Made by a program: the position numbers and the translations under genes
Shown: in pieces, positions 38,191 to 49,100 of the stretch
Layout: each line of letters starts with the position of its first letter
Numbering within the stretch: position 1 is the stretch's first letter
The notes under the pieces: generated by a model
The model's input: the letters and a program-made list of their open reading frames with translations, nothing else
What the model was told of the DNA's origin: nothing
Databases searched by the model: none
DNA from: Lingula anatina
Taxonomy: Eukaryota; Brachiopoda; Lingulata; Lingulida; Lingulidae
DNA: 64,000 bases
Direction: 5' to 3'
NCBI RefSeq assembly: GCF_001039355.2
Contig: NW_019775541.1
Span: 197,423-261,422 of the forward strand

Positions 38191-39300
38191 CGAACAACAC
38201 AGGTGCTCCGTCGATTTCCGCTCAACTTCGCCAATTCCGAACATCGCGTTCGGGTCTGTGGTAGGGATTTCATTACAAGTCGAACTACGCTGAGACTCAG
38301 AACAATTCTGTTGGACTTCGCCATTTGAGAAATCTGTGAGGGCTTGAAAAGACACCATGCCAGCTGCAGTGAGTGTCAAAGCCGTTGTAAAGTATGGGTG
38401 AAGAATGCCAGTATACAAGTGAGACAATATCATTAATATGCATCGTGTAGCTGAATATTTTGATATACATCTGTTCGTTTTTTAATGATTGGGTGTACAT
38501 TTAATCTTAGCTGAAAATTGCAGAACCTTATGCAAATCTTCTATCCCATCAGGACACATATATTGAAGCACAACATTTGCGATGTTAACATATACTTTTT
38601 TTTTTTTTTTTTTTTTTTAATATTTTTGTCATTTCATTTAAAGTTTTTCTAGTGGTTTTATTCATTTTTTTCAGTGCACGAGTTTCATTTTGTCGCGAAC
38701 AGTCCCACTCGACCTTTCATTATTCTTTCTTCTGATTTTGTTAAGCATTTAAAACCTGGCGTGTTTGTTTTATTGAGCTAGTTTAAAGTGGAACATCATA
38801 TTGGCTTTAAAATACCTACGAATTATGAGATATATGTTGAAGTTTGTATTCGAGTAGGGAGAATTCTCGTAACCTTTGTTTCGTAGTTATCTCTGCCAGT
38901 ATTGATATTTCGCTGAACAACATAGACGCTTACTGTGGGTACATAAAAGACCACTAAACATGCAACTGCTTGGCACATGTAATAGATAATTTAGGCGTGG
39001 ATGTTTGTCCAATATATTTATGATGACAATTAGTAGATTAAAGCCCATTCTTCCCGTCCATTAAATCATGAATTAACCACGAGCGCGTTACTTGAAATTC
39101 ATAGTGTTTTTACTTATAAACGAGGCACCGGTCCACTTCCACTTCTATAACAAAAAGAAAGAATGACAACCGTTACGTTAAAAAGATTGACATTCAAAAC
39201 CATTGTCAAGAGGAAACTATAGTATTTTTGTCTAAAAGTTACGACCAATATTCGGTCCATAGTTCGTTCATTAAGCATGGACCGGACATTATAAACTCTA

Positions 39301-39530
39301 GGGACTCATTCCCAATGGAACTATCGCTCTATGTAGATCGATCCAACTCCGGGGGACTCTTGCTGAATGCAATCAGATTAATAGCGTGCTCGTATAATAA
39401 CCAGCATTTGTGTTTTCTAATAAACGCCAAGAAGAGGCGTGTTAATATGTTACTCTGATTGCATTCAGCGAGAGTCCATGAGGAGTTGGATCGATCTAAT
39501 TAGAACAATGGTTTCATTGGTAATGAGCCC
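39301..39530. mobile_element. MITE, CATTCCCA family, in copy 2
   Basis: Counterpart of the element at 34864-35094 with a handful of substitutions. Ends GGGACTCATTCCCAATGGAA and ATTGGTAATGAGCCC. 230 bp. Confidence 0.9.
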
Positions 39531-39852
39531 TTTTATTTATTTCAGTAGCTGAAGATAATATTCACACCTTAGAAGCTCAAATTTTATAATCTTTGTTTCA
39601 AGCCTGGTAATCCTATAGAAGTGTATGATACGAAGCCCATATGCTTGTCTGTATTGTGTGGCGGGCATCGATTGATCTGAGTGCAAGTAAGCAATCAGTT
39701 TCAGATGTAGTTGACATTTGTCCAATTGTGGAAAGTAACCAACAAATTATTCCTGTTTCCTCCCTTATTTATAGACATGAATCTGGTACGCGTGAATGAG
39801 ATACAGTTATTGCATACCGGGTGGATATAAACTGACCAGACTTCATTTACAG

Positions 39853-40090
39853 GTAAGTAACTTAAAACGTAATCTCTAGAATCCAATAAAATACCACCGT
39901 TATGCTTGGCACTGTGTTTTTACCTACAGTACAAAGCGTTTTGACTTAATAGCTCTGGTAATCTCAGCTCAATACAATACAAAAACCCCAGGAGATTGCA
40001 AATTTTTTGCAGAGAATCATACGTTCTAAAAGAGCGGAAAGCGCTTTTTGTCATAGATGATTTGTCTTACTGTACATGCTTAAATTTCAG
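39853..40090 (+). other. Probable 5' UTR intron of the GPCR gene
   Basis: The donor is TTACAG|GTAAGTAAC (GT at 39853-39854), a near-perfect match to the animal consensus. The acceptor is CTTAAATTTCAG (AG at 40089-40090), 25 nt before the GPCR start codon. Removing these 238 bp joins a leader exon at the end of the second 4.3-kb copy to the coding exon. The leader would carry a 17-codon upstream reading frame starting at 39778. Inferred from splice motifs only. Confidence 0.55.
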
Positions 40091-40115
40091 ATAATCATTG
40101 AGGGTTAATGTCACC

Positions 40116-41147
40116 ATGAATAATACTACAGAAAACGTCATCGCCCTTTGCCAGGGACAGGGCACAGGACCCTGGGAATTTTCTTTATTATTCTACGTCC
40201 AGTCGGTCGCAGGAATACCACTGATAACACTAGGCTTAATAGGGAACGCCATCTCTTTCCTGGTGCTCTGCAAGGATACGCCAAAGAGTACAACTTCGTA
40301 CACTCTCCAGGCTTTAGCGATCGCGGACTCCCTGTATTTGCTGTGTCATTTCTTCTTCCTAAGTCTCTTTGGGATAGTCATGTATGCCGGAGTTATTCCA
40401 CATTATAAAGATATATACGCCCATTTGATGCTTGCAGTGAAGCCGCTGATGTATATATCACAACAGGCAAGTATTTGGCTGATAGTGCTGGTGACGGCAG
40501 ACCGCTACATGATGGTGTGTCGGCCTTGGAAGGCAGGGTCTCGTCGTATCAACGGTTTGGGGAAAGCCAAAAGGAACGTGCTTATTGTTCTTATCGCCAC
40601 AGTCCTTTACAACGTACCCCGTTTTTTTGAAATGGAACTCGGCGTCTGTTTTGACATACATCTCGAGCACTTGGTACCCTTGGCCAAAGCACGAGATTGG
40701 GCATCGTCTGAGGTATACCAATACTTGTACGTCATGATACTAAACGCATTGGTCATGTTTTTCATTCCCATGGCCATTCTGACTTTTGTGAACTCGAGTC
40801 TTATCATTGCCATACGGAACAGAAACCGGCGCCATGTCTCGCTCACGGGGAGAATTCAACAGAACAACGGTATGACGTCAATGCTGGTGGGCGTGGTCCT
40901 AGTGTTCGTGTGTTGCCAGACGTGTGATTTTATATTACAGATACTATATTACGTGGATCAACCAAGTGTCATGACATCGCAATGGTTTCCCGTCTATTAC
41001 CAACTCAGTGCATTATTACTGGTAATAAACGCTTCTACTAATTTTATCATCTACTGCCTCTGTAGCAGGAAGTTTCGTCAGCTCCTTCTTGACAATACCA
41101 TATTTGGCGCCTGTCGAAATGGCAGTAGTAACGAGGTTGATACTTAA
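40116..41147 (+). CDS. Rhodopsin-family GPCR, FMRFamide-receptor-like
   Basis: Uninterrupted 343-residue coding exon, probably a peptide-gated receptor of the plasma membrane signalling through G proteins. Start chosen at CACCATGA (40116); the five codons before it lack ATG. The N-terminus has overlapping NNT/NTT glycosylation sites (residues 2-5). Seven hydrophobic segments lie near 24-51, 58-84, 105-128, 151-170, 203-230, 253-277 and 290-313. Class A marks: LIGN with N44 in TM1, LAIAD with D71 in TM2, DRY at 129-131, and a TM7 ending STNFIIY in place of NPxxY, a form usual in FMRFamide-receptor-type proteins. One Cys (178) is in extracellular loop 2, but no Cys stands at the usual start of TM3, so the canonical disulfide partner is missing. 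The tail is short, and basic CSRKFRQ resembles helix 8. The ligand cannot be told from sequence. Confidence 0.9.
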   Translation: MNNTTENVIALCQGQGTGPWEFSLLFYVQSVAGIPLITLGLIGNAISFLVLCKDTPKSTTSYTLQALAIADSLYLLCHFFFLSLFGIVMYAGVIPHYKDIYAHLMLAVKPLMYISQQASIWLIVLVTADRYMMVCRPWKAGSRRINGLGKAKRNVLIVLIATVLYNVPRFFEMELGVCFDIHLEHLVPLAKARDWASSEVYQYLYVMILNALVMFFIPMAILTFVNSSLIIAIRNRNRRHVSLTGRIQQNNGMTSMLVGVVLVFVCCQTCDFILQILYYVDQPSVMTSQWFPVYYQLSALLLVINASTNFIIYCLCSRKFRQLLLDNTIFGACRNGSSNEVDT

Positions 41148-42092
41148 TTTTTTAATATTAAGGATCCTTATTTTCCGTCACTGTATCGTTGCCTTTGTTT
41201 GCATGTAATGAAAGATGGACGCACTGTTTCAATGGAGTGTGACGTTGACGGAGAAAACGCATGACACCACTTTGTTTGTGAAAGAAGCTTTAATCGAAAT
41301 CTATTGATAAATTGCGTTTATAAAAAACACTGAGGTTTAAATCTAAATTCATCAAAAACAAACTTATATTCTAGTATACAACAAAAGAAATGTCATTTGG
41401 TAATACTACTTCAGAATTCCATTAAATTATAATGAATGGTCTTTTCACAATTGGAATGTCAGGATCGGATTTTTTTAAAATCTGCCAGCTTATTGCAGAT
41501 TATGAGAACACGTGACCATGTGTATTTTGAAATATGGGTTGCGTGTTCGCTTGTTTTGTTACTCAGAGGACATATCGCTCAAAGCGCACATTTCACTCTG
41601 GCAATGTCTATATTTTGTGTTTCCTGTTGCTTAAAAGGTAAAGCAGAACTAAAACATAGGACATAACATGTAAATTGATGACTGATAGGAAAGCTGGAAG
41701 CCAGGCATGTAATATCCCACATTTGTAAATGAAAAAAAAAACATAAATTATGAACAGGACGTAAAATCTTACGTTTTGACCACAATCTCATTCCAACGAA
41801 GATCATACTACTTATAAATACAGACATACATTATGTTTCTGAAAGTTAATACTGTAGTATCAAGTAGTTCAAAAGTCATTATTTGTACACAATCAAAACA
41901 TAATGAAAGTTTATGTTGGTTTAGGCTCAAACAGGATCACTGAGAATAAAGGCCATCCGGTCGCATATGGTGTTGAAACAGCAATAACATTCAGTTTGTA
42001 AATCTGATAATAAACAGCAGCATGACATATATATATATATGCTCTGAGTAGCATGCTCCGGACTGTTGAGCACTCTGTTCCACACTCACGCT

Positions 42093-42096
<4 letters not shown>
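41148..42096. other. GPCR 3' flank
   Basis: Downstream of the GPCR stop the sequence is AT-rich and non-coding. An AATAAA lies near 41945 and weaker variants are closer, but no poly(A) site can be chosen. Confidence 0.45.

Positions 42097-42158
<62 letters not shown>
42097..42158. repeat. (AT)n microsatellite, about 62 bp
   Basis: Perfect AT dinucleotide run, with a shorter AT tract at about 42028-42041. Apparent long minus-strand frames across it are artefacts of the dinucleotide. Confidence 0.97.
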
Positions 42159-42160
<2 letters not shown>

Positions 42161-42509
42161 ATGAGTGAGCATACCTCCCCAGTGACATGCATTGGCGGGT
42201 CAAACCTACAACCTGGAAACAAAACTTGCTGACCTGTGTACACCAACATGTCACATAAAGGGTGTGGGCAACTGAAAGCCCGTGCCAGTAATAAGTGCAC
42301 GAGTTTTGCATGCAGAAACACACAGAAAACCACCTGTTTATGCATAAAACCAACTATGTCCAATAAAGTAATGTTCATACTTACAAAGGCCGATGAAAAC
42401 TGTTCTCTCCGCGCCGTCTGCTCACTGCGGTCACAATGGCTGAAACGAGGCTTACTGTCCAGCGAGCGAAAAAGAGTCGGTAAAAGGGGTCAGCCAGTCT
42501 CTGGCCCCG

Positions 42510-42690
42510 GTAATTTGACTCTGGTTTAAGAGTCAGATTGACTCCATGAGAGCCAGGGGGTGATTGACTCTGATAAGAGAGTCGAAAGACTCTGGTAGTG
42601 GGGTAATTTGACCCTTATATAGGAGTCATATTAACTCTATTAGGGTCAAGGGGGTGCTGGACTCTGACTTAGAGAGTCAAATGACTCCAA
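42510..42690. repeat. GACTC/GAGTC palindrome-rich minisatellite, two units of about 92 bp
   Basis: Unit 1 begins GGTAATTTGACTCTGGTTTA (about 42510) and unit 2 GGTAATTTGACCCTTATATA (about 42601). Each then runs through paired GAGTC...GACTC motifs, AGGGGGTG and a GAGAGTC(A/G)AA stretch. Units are about 75% alike by eye. Each unit can fold on itself. Confidence 0.75.
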
Positions 42691-42699
42691 TTTTATTCT

Positions 42700-45600
42700 C
42701 AGTGATGACTTTAGATAATATGTACAGTATACTAAAATGATGAATATTTTCAAGTAGTTTTACATTGCCCACAATAAACAGCATATTGAATGAAGAAACA
42801 ATAAGACATCTGTTTTTGTGTCCATTAAGTTGCTATTCTGTACGAGTATCAATAAGCACACACTTTCAGGTCCAAACATTCCTCCGCATGTGCCGCATGT
42901 GTCAGAATGCGCGCACGCGTGTGAGTGCACGTGTGCGTCCTCAAGTCTTACAGTTTTGACAATTCTAATCTTAAAATATTTTAATCTTTAAAGGTCAACA
43001 ATTCATAAAAGCTTTGAATATACCAATGTATTTTTAAAGAATCATTTATTTGTGATATCTCAGTTATGACCATATAACCTTCAGATGGATTTCACAGCAA
43101 AAACTCACTTTTGTTGTTTTCATTTTCGGTAATGTATTGCCCAAATAATTTATTTTGCATATCTATATTTTTGTATGGATAATCAAATTATAACTTCAAG
43201 CGGACAGCTAAAACAAATCCTAAAAGCATTTTAATGGTACCTTTTGGACACTGGTGAACATGTAGAACATGTAATGGGGCCAAACGTATACTCGCCCACG
43301 CTGTTGCTAATGTGCTACACGTCGAAAACTCTTTATTGGACTGTTCATCGCAATGAGAATAGATGTGTATCACTCAGATAGCACATCAAAGAAGTAAAAA
43401 GCCAAAACATTATCTCGGTATTTTTTCCATATACGTAATGTAAAAACTAGTTTTACCTCTACGTATTGTGCAACCCATTAAATATATTTCATGTCATGGC
43501 TCTAAAATGCCAAATGGTATATTACTGAATTACTAATGTAGTTTGTCGGATGCAACGAAATAGGTTAACTTGTTTTTCTTCAGTAATCGTTTCAATATTA
43601 GCAAATTGAAAGTTTGACCCTTTTAGAATGGAATAATCCATAGCTTGAGAAAATGCAGTCCATCTTTTCAACGGAGTAGGAAAAAACGGGAAAATCACTT
43701 GTCTGTAAAAAATAATTCTGCAATGGTCACTGTTGACGCTAAAGTTGGTGCGTTAGGCGATCAACATAAAAATGGCAGAAAGATGCGCTGCATTTTCAAG
43801 CATATTGGCATTTCTAAGGGACGGCGTTTGAATTAACCAAAATACCAGTCATAAATCCAAAGTTTAATTTTTTTGTGTGAACTTGGCAGGTATGTAAGAA
43901 AGTATACATATTTTCTGATTGATTGCCATTGGACATCACATAAAATGGATAAAAAAACTGCTTACGAAGGTCAACTTTAGCAAGATACATGTACGACCGT
44001 ATGTGTGAACAGGGGTTATTCCACACCCACAAAAAAATGTCGTTTCCAATTCCATTTTGTGAAATAATGGCATAATTCTGAACAGCTCCAATATTTCGCT
44101 GTTTCGTATATATCATTTGTACCTTTAATTACGTGGAAAGAGTCAAGGTATAAGAAGTACGCGTTATAAAAAGCCCGGGGTTTCAAAATTTAGATTCTCT
44201 TTCTTCATTTTCAAAATACAGTACCCCATGGTATTAACTCTACCCAAAATAAAACAATAATACAAAGAATTAATAACTGGTTTAATCTCAGTTTTATTCT
44301 CAGTGAACAAACATGTAGTTTTGGTGCAGTACTAGTACAACACTTTCAAGTTCACTGCACTGCCTGGTACGCTAGGTCAACAAATGACATCAACGTGACT
44401 GCACTCTCTCGTTTTATTGGCCAATCTAGGAACACGTGTGTCGCAACGTCAAAAAGCCATGTGTTAAGCAACAGCGTGGACCGGCTAAGAAATTAGAACG
44501 CTGGCCTTGCGGGGAATCTTACATCCGCTTCGTGTGTGTAAGAGACGAAACACGTCTGCTTAATTCATTTGATGTTTTTACCCCGTACTTTACGGCCAAA
44601 ATACAAGTATCAAGTGTTCTCACCGACAAAAAGTACACTATTCCATTCTCTTACGCACAAAAAAGCTCTCAGTAATTGCCATATACGCCCTTGATCACAC
44701 TACTACTAAAATTAACGACGTCTATGCACTACAACAGAAAAAATAAAATACATATAACGTCCATGTATGCCTTTACTGCCAGGACACCCGTTACTTACAG
44801 TAACCAACAGTTAAACTGTGATGTTAAATAAAACTAATCTGGCACAAGTTCATTCATGAATATGATCATCATCATACCTTTGCGTTAGAACTATAAAGTT
44901 TTCAGAATTAATATTGGCATATTTACACAGCACCAAGAGAAACAAAAAATTTATAGAAGTACTTCAGTAAAGTATCAAACAAATGCCTTTAAATGTCCAA
45001 ATCTTCACACAGTATCCTTATAAATCATAAAATTTTGTAATATTCAAGTATTAAGCACAGACACCCAAAAGCATGATTTAGTTCCATACCATACAATTCG
45101 TTTGGCCAAAAACGGCAACGGCCAAACACGTTCCTGGGGAAAGACATTGAAGAGTAAAGCATCTTTCCAATTAAAAGCAATAAATCTTGCATGATTCCCA
45201 ACTGGATATAACAAGTAGAGATATATGTGTGTCCTTTTGATGGATATTTAAGTACAACTGGTACAGAGAAACAACATGCCTGAGAGTTCTAGTAGAAGTT
45301 GAGAGAAGTTGGCAAAAGTTATCCACAACAATCACATTCTGGCACTATGGAGAAGCAGAAAACCCCTTGCGTCTTTCTATGAACCTACCCAGACATCAGG
45401 GTGTGGCATTCCCTTGCATGCTGTTAGAAAACCTTCCTTCAGCGGTACTGAAACTCCTGATGGTTGATCTCATGGTAATTTCCACACCCACAGTGCCAGC
45501 CACTAACCTCCTCCGAACGAGCATCTTAAATTGCAAACTCCCTCCCTGCCAGTCTAGAGATTAAGAATTACAAGATGCCACAAATCAAAGTTTGTAATAT

Positions 45601-45886
45601 CTTGTAATCACGAAACCAATTCTTTCATTCTTCTACATGTACAACATCTAATAACAATTATAGCCACCTTACTGGTGGCAACAGTGTTACACTACAAAGC
45701 TTTAGTATCATTAGAATAGCGGAGGAGTCCAGACCAAGGACGCTATGGGTGTTCAAGTCAAGAAACCTCTACTGAAATCCATACATCTCAATTTGTTGAC
45801 TGCAAGCTGGCCCTTTAAAAATTTGTAAAATATTATCTCTTAGAATAATGTCAAATTGAACAATAGTGACAACCAATGTTATATTT
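42700..45886. other. Intergenic DNA between GPCR and PEPCK
   Basis: No exon recognised. Part of the high-coordinate end may be PEPCK 3' UTR if a poly(A) signal further than 45887 is used (for example TTTATT at 44293-44298, AATAAA on the minus strand). Small frames at 43645, 43814 and 44436 are unsupported. Confidence 0.5.
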
Positions 45887-45892
45887 TTTATT
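45887..45892 (-). terminator. Candidate PEPCK poly(A) signal AATAAA
   Basis: Minus-strand AATAAA beginning 29 nt past the PEPCK stop. It would give a very short 3' UTR. Other AATAAA hexamers lie farther downstream, so this is only the nearest candidate. Confidence 0.3.
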
Positions 45893-45920
45893 TTAGTTTG
45901 ATCGCATGTCTGCTTTACAT

Positions 45921-46105
45921 CTACATGGCATTAATACGGTCAGCCTGTTTCTGCAGCTCATCGCGGACAACCTGTGGAAGGTCTTCGCCAGTCTGGTCAT
46001 CCAGGAACTTCATGGTCTCCTTGATGTCTGCCAGCCAGTAATCTTTAGGAATACTGAACAGTTCATCCCAATTTATCTCACCCAAACCATCGAGGTTGAT
46101 GGAGC
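45921..46105 (-). CDS. PEPCK: PEPCK coding exon 11 (residues 572-632) and stop
   Basis: Acceptor TTTCACAG. Encodes [20 protein letters not shown], ending in [10 protein letters not shown] and TAG at 45923-45921. Length and the final hydrophobic Met match the family C-terminus. Confidence 0.95.
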
Positions 46106-49100
46106 CTGTGAAAGAGATTTTTATAAAATTTTATAAAATTAATGTGCAATTGATACTGACAAGGCTAAACCCTACCATCTACCAGGGCCACAGATTGACT
46201 TTTCACAGGATATTCATTGATGTGTCTTTAGATAAATACTCGGTCATTTTACTATCTCTGACCCTTTAATGACATCTCTAGGTAGATTACATGGCTAGTA
46301 ATTGTTTGCATAACTGCTCTGGCACTGCCATTTAACAGACCCAGGCTAAGTCCCTTTGACAGCAAGCAAGACAGTAAATTGCTCTGGTTTAAATCACTTG
46401 CTCTTTTATGACAGATAAAAATAGCCTCTTCTGAATAACTTCTGAATTACAGTGCAAAACTTATACTGTTACATTTACAATAAAAACAAGGTAATTTATA
46501 TCACAATTTACCACTTGTTCAATGAAAAATTAAACTATCAACAAAGAATATAAGTAATATGTAGTTGCCTTTAATGTTGAGTCAAATATATAATTGTGTA
46601 ATATTTGTGTCCTGAACATAGAAAATGTTCATATGTACAGAAATCAATCAAAACACTTGGAATATGCAGACTTCCTTGTTAAAAAAATTGCAAACTATTT
46701 TAATTAAAACCCCCATTTACAATTTCCATTTTTTACCATCACACAGAAATCCATTAGTCTTTATCCATAACAACAGTGACTCAAAATTGGAAACTTAGAA
46801 CATAAAAATAATAATTTCCTCAACAGTTTTGGATTTAAATTTTCTTCAAGTGGGTATTTCAGGAAAAAAACTGTTGAAATTTCAAGGATAAAAACTTCTA
46901 TCTACATAAAAGTTTAATGAACACTCAACCAGCACCTCTCCATATATATGCCAACTCACCCTTCTTTGGAAGTAAACCAATTGGAGATTCCACAGCAATG
47001 TCTTCTCCATCCACGCGGCGCATGATCCAGTCCAGCACACGGATGTTGTCTCCGAAGCCTGGCCACAAGAACTTGCCTGTGGAGTCCACGCGGAACCAGT
47101 TGACATGGAAAATCTTGGGGACTTTGTGTGGAGGCTTTTCCACCTCCAGCCAGTGGTCCAAGTACTTACCAAAGTTGTAGCCAATGAACGGACGCATGGC
47201 CATGGGGTCGTGCATGATTTTCTTACCTGAAGTGAGGAGCTTGAATGTCTTACCCAATAAATATGATTTCATTGAGACATTCTACTGGAACTTTCAAGCC
47301 TTGAAGGCTTTTACATCTATTTCTGACTTTCTTTCTTTCTTTCTAATGGCAACAGTAACAAAAGGCATTTTCCAGGAATGTAGTCAGCTGGCAATGGAAA
47401 AGATATGATAGATATGATAGAGGAAACCTTTCTTTTAAAGGTGCACAAAAAGAAAAAAAATTCTCAGAACATTTTAAACCTGATGCTTACTAAACCATGT
47501 GACAGACCTGGTGGATAGTCATATCGCTTTATTATATATTACATATTTGTGCACTTCTAATTTTCTATTTCCTTCATTCTCAAGAATTGGATCACTATCT
47601 TTTTTCTTGTTTCACAGTTGGTGTACCTAGCTTCTTTTTTTTTTTTTTTTTTTTTTGTTTGTTTGTTTGTTCGGCTCTCAACACAGTGTTAAATTATTTT
47701 ATATCTGAATAGCTGCATATTTTTTACCACTATTTAAATTCCTTTTCTTCTTTTGTGGAGAAATTAAGCCTTATAAAAAATACTTAAAAACATTATTATT
47801 TACCCTTAAACTCTGCAGCTGCTGTGGTCTCAGATTTAAGCTGCGCTCCCAGCATTACTCCATGTTTCCAGTCAAAGGCTTCCAAAACCAGAGGAACACC
47901 TGAAAGTACACACAACTCCAGTTTTATTCAGTATCAGATATCCATTTGAAATTTCTCATACTAAATTTAACCATTCAAGGTTGCACTCACTCATATTTAT
48001 AAATGTGCACTGCTGAATTTGTATTATTATGACTGAAGTCATTAATTTGCAGCTCCAAGTCACAAATTGCAATTTCATTTAAAATTCCTGTTGCTGGTTT
48101 ATAACAAAGATCGAGACATAACAAAAGACTGGCCCATGACAATAATATCACATATTAATTCAATATATGTTAAAATGAAAATAAAAATAATTTGCTACGA
48201 GATCAGGCATGCATGGAGTTCCATATTAAAGTCAACAAAAAACATACCTTCAGGACGACGTCCTCCAAAGATGATTGCAGAGATGGGCACACCTTTGGGA
48301 TCCTCCCACATGGGGTGCATTATGGGACACTGCCCAGCTGGGGTGCAAAAGCGTGAGTTCGGGTGAGCGGCCTTTTCTGGGTTCCCCTTCTTCCATTTGC
48401 CACCCAGCCAGGTGACCACTTCTGTATCCTACGGGAAAAATTAATGTAAAGCTGCTGTCACAAAAAGTTCAAGTTATCAATCTAAGTCTAAACTGCTAGA
48501 ATTGGTTAGTCAGCTACAGCAAAGCCAACCTTAGTCTAGCAGGGAAAAATTAATGTAAAGCTGCTGTCACAAAAAGTTCAAGTTATCAATCTAAGTCTAA
48601 ACTGCTAGAATTGGTTAGTCAGCTACAGCAAAGCCAACCTTAGTCTAGCAGCTTTTAAGAATGATTCAGAACAACAAAAAATTATATATATAAAAAAACA
48701 TAACTAAATTGGCTCATGTAACCTATGAGAGTAAAAAAAAAAAAACATTTGTCAAGACAATCTAAGTTTTATCTATGGGTTAATATTGGTCTTTTAGATT
48801 CTTTAAAGAAAACTTAGTAGGTCTAAGGATCTTTTAATGCAGAGAAGAATCAAAATGATGCTATTGCATGGCTTTGCATCACAACTATTTGACAAAAATT
48901 GATTTCCTTCAAATCAGAAGGAATCTGTGATACGGTAATGACTCAATCTTTTCAATGGGCACAAATTATCAAATTTTCAGATGCATAATTTTATAATCAC
49001 AAAAACTATATTTCTATAAAGCACTTGTGGTGCTTTTACTGCACACAATAGAGTAGCTTGTTTTTAATTTTGTTGCTACCACTTAATACAAATGCTTTAA

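Larger units (their letters stand above)
35631..39850 (+). repeat. 4.3-kb segmental duplication, copy 2
   Basis: Second copy of 31039-35425, starting directly after the N at 35628. It lacks 26 bp present in copy 1 near 31915 and the 148-bp insert. Its 3' end runs into CAGGTAAGT at 39850-39858 and on to the GPCR gene, so this copy is in the native upstream position. Confidence 0.93.

Noticed and set aside
32101-38500. Paired minus-strand frames in the 4.3-kb copies (for example 32101-32310 and 36669-36878; 33567-33848 and 38083-38433)
   Set aside because: They agree between copies only because the DNA does. No domain is recognised and frame ends differ between copies through indels.
40098-40115. 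Six-codon N-terminal extension of the GPCR
   Set aside because: It would begin at TTG just eight bases after the acceptor; ATG at 40116 has a strong CACCATG context.
40148-40846. Alternative frames over the GPCR gene
   Set aside because: Shadows of the true coding frame starting at 40116.
41911-42378. 155-residue minus-strand open frame
   Set aside because: It spans an AT microsatellite read as alternating Tyr-Ile; no domain or splice support.
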